From Echria macrotheca (lineage: Eukaryota > Ascomycota > Sordariomycetes > Sordariales > Schizotheciaceae), in NCBI GenBank assembly GCA_030411725.1, contig MU839843.1:558001-622000 (forward strand): a DNA stretch of 64,000 nucleotides, in the 5' to 3' direction. The position numbers and the translations under genes were made by a program. Positions 11,764-23,400 of this stretch are shown here, one piece after another. The notes below the pieces were generated by a model. It was not told the origin of the DNA. It made no database searches and was given only the letters and a program-made list of their open reading frames with translations. Every line of letters starts with the position of its first letter. The stretch's first letter is position 1.

Positions 11764-12613
11764 TCTTTTTTGTTTTGGATTTTGGGTCAGGTTTGGGTAA
11801 CATGGGTGTCGGCTTCGGTATTTCTGGGCTCTCATCATTTCGGCGTATAACTTGGTGGGACATGTGTTGCATACAGAGGCGCGGGAAAGGACATTTTGTG
11901 GGGTTCACTCTTTGTAAAAGATATATACACCTACAGCGGGCGGGCAGGCTAGAGCAAACAGCATCACGGCAAGGGAAAATATTACATGGGTTCATCCATT
12001 ACATGAACAGCCGTCGCTTTAAGGGTGAGCTGACTCGGGAATATATGTGACGTCAACAAATATGAGCGATGTTTAGAGAATGTGGCGCTAATAAACCTAC
12101 TCTAGGTACCGAGTGATACAGGCTTGGTATTGTGCTGCTTGCTCGCCATAGTAGGCTAAACGTAGAATGGCAGATGTAAGCACTTGACAGGTATGGAAAT
12201 GCATATCTGCAGGTACGTCGAACAGTGCATAGGTCGGCATCCTCTCATGTCAGTGTGCATACGGTACGGTTGAATTCAAGTCTCAGTGACAAAGCTTAGG
12301 TACCTACGTTGCAACCCCCAACCTTTACAGGCTTAGCCCCAATTCAGGACCCGTTTGATTTCCTTGCCAACAATAACCCCGTGAAAAGCCACCATTTCAA
12401 GATCCCCACGGTTCTTATTCCACCATGCAGCTTCAACGTCCGGCCCAATCCACCATTACACACACCCTTGATCACATCGCCAAACTTCTCCCCAAAGTGT
12501 GACTCCAATTCCTCGAGCCCCCTAATTCTTTCTCCATCTCGGGAATCTATTCGAGGAATCCTCTGAGGTACTAGGGAGTGTTTGAGTATGCCGCCGCCTC
12601 ACCGGTAGGTATT
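11764..12613. other. Intergenic region, nothing recognised
   Basis: This is the shared 3' flank of the GNAT gene (plus strand) and the Fungal_N gene (minus strand). I see no coding frame with a domain and no RNA gene. Confidence 0.5.
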
Positions 12614-14172
12614 TCAGATCCTGTCCCACACACTGAGGTTGCTTTCATCCCATTTAGTCCTTTTGGCCTGCTTTTTCGACTTCTTTTTCGGCCTCCGACT
12701 CCTCTCGCTCCACCCCAGGCGTCGTCGTCCCCCGTTTTCGGAACACGTTTCGCAATATACGCCCTTTGTATACTCCGACTGGGGCATGCACAAAGGTCGT
12801 CTGCAACGAGGACAACGTGGAACGTCCTTAGTGTACAGCGCCGGAACTTTGGGCGTGGCTGTGTGGACGATTTCCTTGTCACAGGCCTGGCAGTATCTAC
12901 ACTCGTCACATCCGACCCAGGACCAGGCGTATGCAGATACCTGTGTTTCCGAGTCGAGTTCAGTATTCGATTTTGGTATATCCGCATCCGTGCTGTCTGT
13001 CCCAGTTACTCTCAAACTCGCTGGTTTCAGCCCTGAAGAGCCAGAGGTTTTTGGGTCAGTCTGCTCCGCCACCTCGGTCAGGTTGCGTCGTCGTCGCGGG
13101 GCTCGATAGACCCCGAGCTGCTCAGGTAGCATCACATTTCTTGCTACCGAAAACATTCTCGCCGGGTATGTGGCCTCGACCCGCTGAAGGGAATACGGTT
13201 GTTCTGCGGCTGGGTCACCCGGATCCGTGGATGAAGTAGCCGGAGAATCGACGACATAATATTTGCTATTCGAAACATCGGCGACCGTCAGTGGCATTGC
13301 AATGACCGACATGACCGAAATGTCCGCCAAACTGCAGCCGCAAAAGACAGACAGGGCATTCGACCGTGGAATTGTTGTGGAGAACGACTTGTCGCATTCG
13401 ATTTGGTTCGCGGTTCTTCGGTAGACATTCGACTGCTCCAGGATTCTCTCGAAGGCGAATCGGATTGTGCCGCCGCCAAAGGTATCGATGCTTTTACGGA
13501 CTCTCCGGATCGTGGACGCATCATCGTCCGGCGGCTGCCCGGCCGTGACATCATCGTCCCGGCGGCAAGTCACCATACTGCGGGCAGCGAACGTGTCTTC
13601 CGACTCGACCAGCTTCTGCCTGAGCTCGCTGTTTTCAGCAAGAACTCTATCCACGAGCATTTGCAGCTTCTCTTGGCTTTTATATGCCTCAGTATCGGTG
13701 TCACTGCTAAGAAGTTAGTGGTTAGGCAAACCGCTGCTAGTACTGGTAAAACCCACCATTGTAGAATGGTTATCATCAACATCAGAGATTGCTGGTAGCG
13801 GCTAATCCGCGCTAGATGATCATCCATCTGCCTCGAGTATCTTGGCCACGAGATGGCAACTGCGATCTTCGCTCGGCTCTCAAGGCGCCTCAGCAAGATC
13901 TCAAAGGCAGAGAACGACAGCATCGCCTCGGCAAGAGTCACGCGGAGGTCGTCCACCTGGATCAGAGCTCGACGTGAACTCGGCAGGTCGAGACGCTCGA
14001 GCAGCTTCTGCATCGATCGAAGCACAATTTCGGCATGGCGTATCTCCCTTGAGGCATTTGCGATGGCGACTGGGGCATCTTTGATACAGGAAAGCCCCTC
14101 GAGCAGTGAACAAACCTTGCCCGTTGCCGTGAGGAGGCCGATAACCGCGGACGTGATGCTCAACGGATCCAT
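12614..14172 (-). CDS. Fungal_N-type domain protein with C-terminal zinc-binding region
   Basis: Two exons (13757-14172, 12614-13706) flank a 50-bp intron with CTAAC branch site and give 502 residues. The N-terminus starts MDPLSITSAVIGLLTATGKV, the hallmark of the helical N-terminal domain found on many fungal NLR-like and related proteins. After a short coiled stretch (VDRVLAENSELRQKLVESE) comes the motif CGCSLADISVMSVIAMPL, which resembles a conserved SLA-IS-ISVI-LP segment I know from fungal proteins of this class. The C-terminal ~110 residues hold eleven Cys in CxxC-like pairs (CDECRYCQAC, CPRCRRPLC, YCETC), so a zinc-ribbon or RING-like fold is likely, and the tail is strongly basic (RPKKKSKKQAKR). 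There is no NACHT or kinase domain. The function is unknown; a signalling or allorecognition role is inference. Confidence 0.8.
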
Positions 14173-14662
14173 GGTAAGAGGTCGTCTGGGTGCTCACTTC
14201 TTGGCAGAGTTGAGATCCACGTCTCGAGTGCGTTCTTTTACACAATGGGAGGACGGCTGCCAGGCAGCGACCCCCTGCATGCGGCTGCGCAGTGGACGCC
14301 TGCATCCGTTTCAGCCACGCCCCAACTCGGACACCTACATGCTCGGAGATTTCCGACGCCGTGATGTTAGCCGGGGGCAGAGCCTCGCCAGTCGGTGATC
14401 AGACATTCACTTCGTATTTGCTGAAGAAGGTAAGCTCGACGAAGGATGACTTTATTTCATTCCACTCCTCAGCGTAGCGACGAGGCTACCACAGTGAGCA
14501 ATAGCGCTCTGTAGCACACCCACGGCATCTTTCCCACAACCGATCCCGCCCACATTATCGATATGGTAAACTCTCCCCAAATCATGAAACCCTGTGATGA
14601 AAACAACGAAGGCATATGCTACTACACCTCGGCTGCCTCCCCGACGCCAACAGCGCTAGCCA
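14173..14662. other. Intergenic region, nothing recognised
   Basis: This is the 5' flank of the Fungal_N gene and 3' flank of the secreted-protein gene. No domain-bearing frame or RNA gene is visible. Confidence 0.45.
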
Positions 14663-15431
14663 TCACCGCCCCGGAAAGTAAACAGGCACCTCATCCTCAT
14701 ACCCCGGACAGATGGAACACCCAGGCGCCATATCCGTATGATCGCACGGCTCCAACAGCGGCTCCCAGGTTGCTATCGTCGAATTCGTCCCCGCACACAC
14801 CCGTCCGATCGGCCCCAGTCCCGGGTCGGCCTCGTCGCCCGGCCCGTTTTGGCGACACCACCACATCCAGTTCTTGAGCAGACACTGCCGGTAGCAGCGC
14901 GTCTCGAGGTGGCGCTCGATGCAGCTCGAGTGCGGCTTGACGGTCGGGTAGGAACAGCCGTCGGGGCCGGGACAGTCCGGGGCGCGGGCGGGGTTCATGT
15001 CGAATTCGGAGGTGGTCCAGACGGTCCAGGTTGTGTTTCTGACGATTGTGGATGGGGAGGGTGCTGCGGCGGAGGGGTTGGTGGGAAGGACGGTGCGCTG
15101 GGTGATTTGGAGTTCCGTCTGGGTGTAGGGGACGGATTCGGGGTCGGGAGAGGTCGGCCAGGGGTCGATGATGGTTACTGTGTCGACGGTCACGACGGAG
15201 GCGGTTGTGTGGGTTGTGGTGTAGATTGTGGTGAGCGTCGTGGGGTAGGTTAGGTCTGCGGGGTCGAGCATGGCTGGAGCTGTGTCAGTGTGATATTCTC
15301 CCGGAATGCATGGCATGGTTGGACGGACTTGATGTCAATGTTGTCGAGGTCGGGCTGGACGTCGTCGTCTGCGCAGAGGCAGGTCCGAGGCCATGACTTA
15401 GAATCGCTAACCACAGCCCGGATGTCCTCAT
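14663..15431 (-). CDS. Small secreted Ser/Thr-rich, Cys-rich protein
   Basis: Two exons (15329-15431, 14663-15279) separated by a 49-bp intron (donor GTCCGT, branch CTGAC, acceptor ACACAG) give 239 residues. The start MRTSGLWLAILSHGLGPASA is a plausible signal peptide. The next ~85 residues are rich in Thr, Ser and Pro (for example TTIYTTTHTTASVVTVDTV), as in O-glycosylated fungal cell-surface proteins. The last ~110 residues have about ten Cys (CPGPDGCSYP, CIERHLETRCYRQCLL, CSICPGY) and several N-glycosylation sequons, which suggests a disulfide-bonded extracellular module. I do not recognise the family. The donor is not canonical, so the first exon boundary is less certain than the main exon. 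Confidence 0.65.
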
Positions 15432-15750
15432 GTTGTCGAACTGTAAAGCTTGTTCAAAATTCACGGCGATTCCATATGTGGAAAGGGGCAAGCCGACTTA
15501 TTAACTCCTACCACTGTCGGCACCTAGATGTGTATTTCGGCCCTATTGGGTCAATACAGGTGATCTCTATATCCCTGCCGCATTCCGGCAGTTCACTTTG
15601 ATCTCGAGCCATAATGGTTTAGCCGATCGAGACAGCTCGGGGGTTCTTCAGCGGCCATTTTACCCGCCACTGGAAAACACGGAAAATGGGACGACGATGG
15701 TAGCGTCATAAGTGCGGATACGAGAACCTGAAGACATCGACACGTGACAA
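15432..15750. other. Intergenic region, nothing recognised
   Basis: This short stretch holds the upstream flank of the secreted-protein gene and of the tRNA-Gln gene. I see no gene in it. Confidence 0.45.
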
Positions 15751-15834
15751 GGTTGTATAGTGTAGTGGCTATCACATCAGATTCTGATCCAAGCAGAAGT
15801 TTCTGATAACCCCGGTTCGATCCCGGGTACGACC
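15751..15834 (+). tRNA. tRNA-Gln (anticodon CTG) with a 13-nt intron
   Basis: The ends GGTTGTA and TACGACC pair over seven bases. The A-box region (TAGTGTAGTGGCTATCAC) and T-arm (CCCGGTTCGATCCCGGG) are standard. The anticodon stem TCAGA/TCTGA (15777-15781 with 15802-15806) closes a loop containing TT, anticodon CTG (15784-15786), A, then an extra segment 15788-15800 placed one base 3' of the anticodon, where nuclear tRNA introns lie. A run of T follows within ten bases, as for Pol III termination. Confidence 0.9.
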
Positions 15835-16894
15835 TTTCATTTTGTCGGTCATTCCATGTCGGTTTTTTTTTTGAGGTCATAGGCGCACTTGTGGAGTGGA
15901 GAAGACATGACTCGCGTCGTTCTCAGGGTTGCGATCAGCTGGCCCGACCAGGGGGTGTTTGTTGTGATTGAGGGCGTCACGTGAGCGCTCCGCGATGAGG
16001 AAAAGGTTTGAACGGCTGTTGAAAAAGTTTGGTCGATGGATGTGCGCTTGTCTGAGGTACCAACGATCAGGCAGTGTGCAGACCGGAAGCCCAATGAAGC
16101 GTAGGTATTCCCTCGGCACAGTCATGGGGAAACGAACGGAAACCATTTGCTAACTTGAAGGGGCGGAATGGTAGGTGGCTGTAAGTACCGCTATCCCGCG
16201 GTTGATGAGAGTAACAGGCCAGCAAACGCTAGGTAGTGTAGCAATATTCACCAAGCGTGCGCAAAAAGAGACAATTAGATCAGGTATCTACTCTAGGACG
16301 GGGATGGTCTTTCTGAGGGTCCGCCAGGTAGTCTCAACAACCAAACTGCAGCACCAGAATCACCATGCGCAAGACTGTTACTGACTTGGCCGTTTCCATG
16401 CTCTCCTGCAGGCCAGAAAAATGCTCAGAACGCTGAAGTTTAGCCCAAGTCTTGCTTGTCGTTCAATGTCGACACAACAATCGGCGCATGATGCGGCGGG
16501 GTTAACCTCTGTTGGTCCACACGTGGTGGGGAAAATACTTTGGACAAACTGTCCACGCGTTGATCAGTCGAAGTGTTGAAGGTATCGTCCCAACAACGTG
16601 GAAGACCGTCTTCCTTACCCGCTGGTGGGTCCTGAGTTCGGGTTCGGAACAAGCCGACCGACAGGGCCAGCAGAGGGCCCACCCTACGTCATTCGGCGCC
16701 CAACCACAGTCCACAGCTGGCTGGCCACCAAACTTTGCCACTGTCAGGGTCCCAACTTCAGCGCGTCAAAATCCATTCGAAACGCGTCGGATCGAGAACA
16801 ATCCTTCAACTACGCTACCATCTCGAGCTCGCACCAAAGTTCCGATGCTAGACGATTCACTTCAACATCATCTGCTACAGTATCACGCACCGTC
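15835..16894. other. Intergenic region upstream of the Mgs1-like gene
   Basis: No supported gene. The open frame of the ATPase extends upstream to 16598, but those residues have no domain and the conserved zinc finger begins right at the ATG at 16895. Confidence 0.5.
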
Positions 16895-18676
16895 ATGGTC
16901 GAGTGTCCGCTTTGCAGCAAGGGTGTCAAGTCGCTCGACCTGATCAACCAACACATCGACTCGGGCTGCGAGTCCTTCCTCGCCGACAGCCGCACTTCCT
17001 CCCCGCCAGACGCCAGCCAGACCAACCCTAGCTCCGTCCCAAGCTCGACGCAGAAGAAACGGTCGGCCTCAACCTTCTTCCAGACGCCCGCCTCCAAACG
17101 ACAAGCCACCCCGAGCGTTGTGAACGGCAAAACCCCGATACCGAACAAGGTTGAGAGCAATGGCACAGGCCAGGGAAAAACATGGACAGCTAGCGTGGGT
17201 GTTAAGGTTGCCGCTGGGATGAAGCGGAGCTTCGAAGAAGGACCTGGCCATTTGAGCTCACCAGTCGCGACGAGGGGATCAGCAGAGGGAAGCACAGAAG
17301 GAGCGACACAAGAAGCGCAACAACCAAACGGCACCGCGAGAGACATCCCCGGTCCGCTGGTTAAACGATCGAAGACCAGTCGAGCGGCGCCGCTAGCCGA
17401 ACGCATGCGACCACACTCCCTCGACGAAGTGTTTGGGCAGGATCTCGTGGGGCCAAACGGTGTGCTCAGGTCTTTGATCGAGTCAGACCGGGTGCCGTCG
17501 ATGATATTATGGGGCGGATCCGGAACGGGGAAGACTACAATAGCTCGGTGTATTGCCCGTCGGGTTGGAAGTCGGTTCATCGAGCTCAACGCGACGAGCA
17601 CGGGCGTGGCCGAGTGCAAGAAGCTGTTCGTCGAGGCGGCAAACGAGCTCACGCTGACGGGGCGTAAGACCATCATCTTTTGCGACGAGATCCACCGCTT
17701 CTCAAAGTCGCAGCAGGACGTCTTTTTGAAACCCGTCGAAGCCGGAACCATCACACTTATTGGCGCCACCACTGAGAATCCCAGCTTCAAGATCCAGGCC
17801 GCTCTGCTGAGTCGGTGCCGGACCTTTACGTTGCAGTCTCTCACCGGGGAAGACATCCAGCGGATTCTCACCCGGGCGTTGCAACAAGAGATAGACGAAG
17901 AGGGTCTTGAGCTCAGCCCTCTTATCGACGAAGAGCTCCTCCAATACCTATCTGCGTTTGCGGATGGAGACGCCCGCACCGCACTCAACCTTCTTGAACT
18001 CGCCCTCTCCCTGACGAGGAATACCAACAAGCCCGATTCGCCCTCCGACACGGAGCCTTCACAACCTCTCACCAAAGAAGGCATCAAAGCCGCTTTAACC
18101 AAGACGCTTGTCTACGATCGGGCTGGCGATCAGCATTACGACACCATATCCGCCTTTCACAAGTCCGTCCGAGGGTCCGACCCCGACGCGGCCCTTTACT
18201 ATCTGGCTCGCATGCTCCAATCTGGGGAGGATCCGCTATTCATTGCCCGACGAATGGTCGTGATAGCATCAGAGGACGTTGGTCTGGCGGACAACACACT
18301 CCTCCCGCTTGCGACTGCTGCCTACACGGCTACGCAGCAGATCGGCATGCCCGAGGCGCGCATACCGCTGGCCCACTGCGCCGTCGCGCTGTGTCTCGCA
18401 CCCAAGAGCACGCGTGCTTACCGCGGTCTGAATAACGCCTACTCGGCACTCCAGGAGCCGGGCGTTGCAAGTCTACCGGTCCCGATACACCTAAGGAATG
18501 CGCCGACGCGGCTGATGCGGGAGATGGGATACGGCCAGGAGTACAAGTATCCGCCCAACTATCGCAATGGCAAGGTCAAGCAGGATTATCTGCCCGAGGC
18601 TCTGCTGGGGAGACGGTTTCTGGAGGATAGGGATCTGGGGACCGAGGTTGACCCGGATGTTGAGATGTCCGGGTAG
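16895..18676 (+). CDS. MGS1: Mgs1/WRNIP1-type AAA+ ATPase, DNA-replication maintenance
   Basis: One intronless frame of 593 residues, close to the ~590 of yeast Mgs1. Residues 2-30 form a ubiquitin-binding UBZ-type finger (CPLCSKGVKSL, His and Cys in HIDSGC). A low-complexity linker follows, then the clamp-loader-like core: Walker A GGSGTGKTT (about 207-215), Walker B IIFCDEIHRF (about 260-270), sensor 1 GATTENPSF, sensor 2 region with DARTALN. The C-terminal RarA/MgsA domain shows the family signature SEDVGLAD and the ending MGYGQEYKYPPNY. The yeast and human proteins bind ubiquitinated PCNA and act at stalled replication forks with DNA polymerase delta; I expect the same nuclear role here. 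I chose the start that places the zinc finger at the N-terminus, as in homologues. Confidence 0.95.
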   Translation: MVECPLCSKGVKSLDLINQHIDSGCESFLADSRTSSPPDASQTNPSSVPSSTQKKRSASTFFQTPASKRQATPSVVNGKTPIPNKVESNGTGQGKTWTASVGVKVAAGMKRSFEEGPGHLSSPVATRGSAEGSTEGATQEAQQPNGTARDIPGPLVKRSKTSRAAPLAERMRPHSLDEVFGQDLVGPNGVLRSLIESDRVPSMILWGGSGTGKTTIARCIARRVGSRFIELNATSTGVAECKKLFVEAANELTLTGRKTIIFCDEIHRFSKSQQDVFLKPVEAGTITLIGATTENPSFKIQAALLSRCRTFTLQSLTGEDIQRILTRALQQEIDEEGLELSPLIDEELLQYLSAFADGDARTALNLLELALSLTRNTNKPDSPSDTEPSQPLTKEGIKAALTKTLVYDRAGDQHYDTISAFHKSVRGSDPDAALYYLARMLQSGEDPLFIARRMVVIASEDVGLADNTLLPLATAAYTATQQIGMPEARIPLAHCAVALCLAPKSTRAYRGLNNAYSALQEPGVASLPVPIHLRNAPTRLMREMGYGQEYKYPPNYRNGKVKQDYLPEALLGRRFLEDRDLGTEVDPDVEMSG

Positions 18677-19072
18677 TTGCACTGTCAGGTCAGGATAAAG
18701 ACAACTGGGGAAGCAATTGGAAGCAGTGGCCATCTGGATATGGCTGAGTGATATATGTATCTTTGAGTACAAGACATGGATACCCGTATTTTATGGCGTA
18801 TCGGGCTTGCAGGAAGAAGGTCTTGGCTGGTTCTAAAGGCGACAACCTGTTGCTTGGCGAATCCGGAGCAGAGGTACTCTGTAGAGCAAACCTACGGCAG
18901 CGATTAAAATAATTCACAGATACCCTATTATCTGCGTGCGGCTCGGATACCGTGAAATGGACGTCGGTGCTTCCTCGCTCTTTTTTTTCTGTATCATCGA
19001 TTCCGCATTCCAGATCCCTCGATTGCGGATGTGGTGTGTATGTTCCTCAAGTCGAGTGAACACTCAACCCCG
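18677..19072. other. Intergenic region, nothing recognised
   Basis: This is the 3' flank of the ATPase gene up to the MITE. No gene or repeat is visible. Confidence 0.5.
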
Positions 19073-19075
19073 TAA

Positions 19076-19736
19076 GGGTGTGTTCTTCTCATCTGAATTT
19101 CTTGCTGAACGCGTTTGCTGAATTGAATTCAGAAAACCGTTCCACGACCATCTGACTTTTTTTTGCTGAAAAATGCCACTTTTCCAGAATTTCAGCAAAA
19201 CTGACCCACATGTAATCCACTTTTCGGATGCAACCAATCAGATAGCGTGCATCTTGATGAATTTTCTGCTGAAAAGTTCCGTAGCTTTTGGCTTCTGAAT
19301 TTCGCAAATTTTGATGAATTTGCCCTATAATCCACTATAATTATACTGTAAAAGCCCTAGAAATACAGCGTACTTACAGCGCACTTACAGCGCACTTACA
19401 GGACTGCGCAACAGCACGCTAACGCCAGCGTTTCGGAGCCGTTGCAATAATTATAACGATAATAGGATCAAAGGTCATTGCAAAATTGAAGCCCAAGGGC
19501 TGCGCAAGGGCTGCGCAATGCTGTTTTGTATGTGTTTTGGCTGGTGGAAGGCATCGTATCGCCCGATAAAGGGCTGCAAGACAAAGGAACGCGATGCTGA
19601 CTTGCAACACTTGTGAGTGGGGTTTGCGGACTCGTCAGCCGAGGAATAACCGGTTCAGCAAGGGTTTGATGAATTTCTGAATTTTGAAATTCAGCAAACG
19701 CGTTCAGCAAGAAATTCAGATGAGAAGAACACACCC
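19076..19736. mobile_element. Non-autonomous Harbinger-like MITE
   Basis: The first ~48 bases (GGGTGTGTTCTTCTCATCTG onward through CTTGCTGAACGCGTTTGCTGAA) are repeated as an exact inverted copy at the right end (about 19689-19736). Both ends are flanked by TAA (19073-19075 and 19737-19739), fitting the 3-bp TWA target duplication of PIF/Harbinger elements. The 661-bp interior has no transposase frame, so the element would need a transposase supplied elsewhere. It carries extra GCTGAA/TTCAGC inverted motifs and a tandem run of an 11-bp unit (ACTTACAGCGC, about 19370-19405). The superfamily is inferred from TSD length and TIR start. Confidence 0.8.
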
Positions 19737-19739
19737 TAA

Positions 19740-19944
19740 ACCTATTCCAGGCATCAGCGCCAGCGAGGTTCCCGCGGCGCATTATGACCTGGCAAGGCAG
19801 TTTCTGCTTCCTTACCTAGCCAGACAGACAAGCAACCCCATTGCATCTCGATGAAGCCCTCACCAGCCGCGTCCGTTGTTGGTGTCAGTACAAAATGAGA
19901 TGACAACACTACGTAATACGAGACTACGGTGACTGCAATGCGAT
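19740..19944. other. Spacer between the MITE and the inverted-repeat frame
   Basis: About 200 bp of normal base composition. No feature seen. Confidence 0.4.
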
Positions 19945-20336
19945 GCCAGACGCCGCAGTGGCTAGCGAGCGTGGACACTTTTGGTATCGAGCGTGGAATG
20001 TCCGTGCCCCCGTTATCTCGCCTGTGCCAGCCAACCATCTTATAGCGCCTTAACTACCCCGCTATAGCGCTATAATTACGCCGCTAGCGCAAGCGCGTAT
20101 AAGTTGCTAGTACTGTTGAAGCTATCGCGAGGTGCAACGCTAGGTATAACGATTAAACGAAAAGAAAAGATTTTAAATAGATAAATCAGGCTTTGTTCTA
20201 CCCTATAGTTACGTGTAGGCCTTAGTATAGGGTATAAAGCGTATAGTGTTAGCTATAAGGGATAAAATACTACTAGATTTACTGTAAAACTTGTACTTTT
20301 TACACCTGCAAACCCTTTTTTTTTCTACTTACTTAA

Positions 20337-20465
20337 TATGGGGAGAAATAAAAGTATGTAGATTTCTAGTAGAAGGAAGAGAGGGAAACTAGATCCGTAT
20401 AAGGGGAAATAGCAGTATAAAGGCTGTAATAGAAACCTAGATGTAGGTCTGTGGGTTCTATAACA
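20337..20465 (-). repeat. 3' LTR of the copia-like element
   Basis: This copy aligns without gaps to 25743-25871 over 129 bp. Differences are almost all C/T or G/A. On the plus strand it starts TATGGGGAGAAATAAAAG and ends TATAACA. Confidence 0.85.
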
Positions 20466-23400
20466 CACCCCCTTATTATAGCTACAAATTATCTATTTAT
20501 TTTCCTATTTAGTATATTATAATCTTTTTTATAGTATTTTCCTCCTTTAATTAGTTAACCTAGGGAATCTGTTTCGCTTATAGTTCTAATATAATGTAAA
20601 AGCGCTTATACTTATTTGGAAGCAATGGCTTTATTAGCCTATTTACTACTATTTCCGTATTAGGAATATATTATATATTAAAATCTCCTTTTACTATACG
20701 ATCGATTATTTACTTATATTATATATTAATCGTTTTTATTCTTATAGATTTAAGGGGATTTAGTACTAAGTACGTAATATTTGCGTTATTTGTATATAAG
20801 ATAATTAGGCGTAATTACTCCTTTTTAAAGCTATTTAAAAGTTTTTTAATCTAAATAATCGCCTAATTAGTAAAAGTAAGGTTTATAAACTTTGCTTTAA
20901 TAGTAGAGTATATAACGAAAATTTACTTCTTTAACTTTTAAAGGATTAGACCTTTAATAGTAAAAATTATATATCTTTTAATGTTAAATTTTATAAAAAT
21001 ATTATTTATAAAGCTTACATTTATATAACTATATAGCTATAAATCTTTAGGTATATAATTACCTTTTAGGATAATCTTATATATTTAAATACTTATAAGA
21101 TATTTAAAAAAGTATTTTATTAAGTTAAAATATTATTATAAGGGTTTAAAATTAACCTTGTAAAGCTTTTTAACTATATATGTAATATTTTCTTTTATAC
21201 CGGTTACGAGATAGTTAAAAGCGCCTATAATTTTAATATATATTTTTTATTTACTTTTAACTAATTTTTATATTTTAGGAAAAGTGAACTTCGGTAATTA
21301 TAGTATTTTAATGGGTTTTAAGTTTTTATAGCCGTATTTTAAGATAATTACTTTTATATAGCTAGCTTATAAAAGGAAAATAGTATATTACTTAATATTT
21401 TTTATAATATTATATTTTAAGTATTATTAAACTTTTTTAAAATGTTTTAAAATAAAGTACTAATTAAACTTATTAAGGAACTAATAAGTTTTTTCGGGTA
21501 AAATATTAATAAGGATTATATTATTAATATATAATAGTAATATTATTTTTTTATCTTAATTAACAAAGATATAAGCTTTTTTTATAAGTAATTTAAAGTT
21601 ATAGCTTTATAAAATAGGAATAAATATTTTATATTAATAAAGGGCGTTTTAATGTAAGCTATATAAAGCCTTTTTTAGCTTCCAAATGTATTTTATATCT
21701 ATTTTAACACTATAAGGTTATTTAATGTAGTATTTGTAATTATTAAGGATATTAACGTTAAGATATATTAATTTAAAGTTATATTATTCTATATATTAGC
21801 TTAGGATTATAATAATAACGAAAAAGATCTTAATAGATATAAAGTTCGCGATAATAGCGTAAATTTCTTTAAAGCTTTAATATTTAACTTTAAAGTTATT
21901 ATAAATCACTTATTATACCCTTACTAAATAAATCTTTATATTAGGATTAAACTTTTTATTATAAACCTATTTATTAAAAAGAACGTATTTAGATCTATTA
22001 TTATAAATAAGTTTAAAAATATCCTTTTACTTTAAACCCTTTACTTATTTTTTATAGCTAGTTACTAATAATTTTTATAATTTGAAAAACGGATAGTAAC
22101 TTAATAGTTTTAAGAAATAGGTTTTTTTACTACTTATACGATAATATTAGCCTTAATTAATAAAAGTATAATAATAACTCTTTAAGGAATCTTTTCTTTT
22201 GCGAAATAGTAAAAGTAAAGCTAATATTTTCCATTATAAAGTCGTTTATAAGATCTTAGTAACTTTGGTTTAATACGTTCTAATTTTCTTACCTTTTTAA
22301 GTTTTAAAGATTATATAAGTTATTGAGATTTAGGCTTAGGTAGAAGTTTATTTAATCGTTTAAAGAAAACGCTTTTATTTTACGAAATTAAAGCTTTTAA
22401 GTTAATTTCTTTTAATTTAGTAGCGTTAAAAAACTCCTTATTATTAAAGTTCTTATAATTAAGGATTAACTAGTTAAATAAATAGTTATTATTATCTCTA
22501 TTGTTATTAAAATTATCTTTTTCGGTACTTATATTAAAGTTACTAAAATTTAAGTTTTTTAAAACTTCCTTAAAGTTTAAGCTTGTGTTAAATTAAGTAT
22601 TATAGTTAAAGGGTTTCTTTATATTAATAAAAGATATATTTAATATAAAAGGTATAAATAGATTAGGGATTTTGGAAGGTAATTAATTAGGTTTAAGTTT
22701 TACCTTAATTACTCCTTATATATTTTTTTTAGAAATTGTAATAATAATAGTAATTAAGTTATTAATTTTATTATAGATTTAGGTTTGTGTTTTTCCTTAA
22801 AATATATTAATTTTTTATATTTTAGCGCTTTTTGCTTTATAATATATTTATATTCTTCGGGGAACTTAATAGTAATAGAGTTAGGTATAGTTTCTATTTT
22901 AGTAACGGTAATATTATTAAATATTACCTTATATTTTATAAAGGGATCTTTCTTAAAGCCTGGGGGGTTTTATACGTTTTTATTAAATCGTATAGTACTA
23001 ACTTTAATAACTTTATTTAGGTTAAAGTTCTAAATATAAAAAATTTTACTGTAGATATTTATATACTTAATAAGTTTACCTTTAAGCGTTTTAAGAGCTA
23101 TTTTATTATTTTTTTCCCAATAAGCTTATTTAACAAAGTAATATATGTTGTAAAAGTAAGTACGTAAATACTTAATATATAGAAAATTTACTAAGTTTAG
23201 TATAATTAAATTTTCGGTTAAAACTTATTAGGGGGATTTATTTTTTTTATTTATACGAGAGGGGAGAAGGTTTTAAACTTTAATTATAGTTTTAAAAACA
23301 AAAGGTTATAAGTAAATAAGTATTATAAGGTTAATTATAATTGTTTTAATTTTTTCCGTAATAGTTTTAATTATACGTTTAGGTTTACTGTTTTATTAGA

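Noticed and set aside
16810..18102. 430-codon minus-strand frame
   Set aside because: It is antisense to the Mgs1 gene, whose domains are unambiguous.
22785..23033. 82-codon frame in the AT-rich block
   Set aside because: It lies in RIP-degraded transposon sequence and codes for hydrophobic low-complexity residues expected from AT bias.
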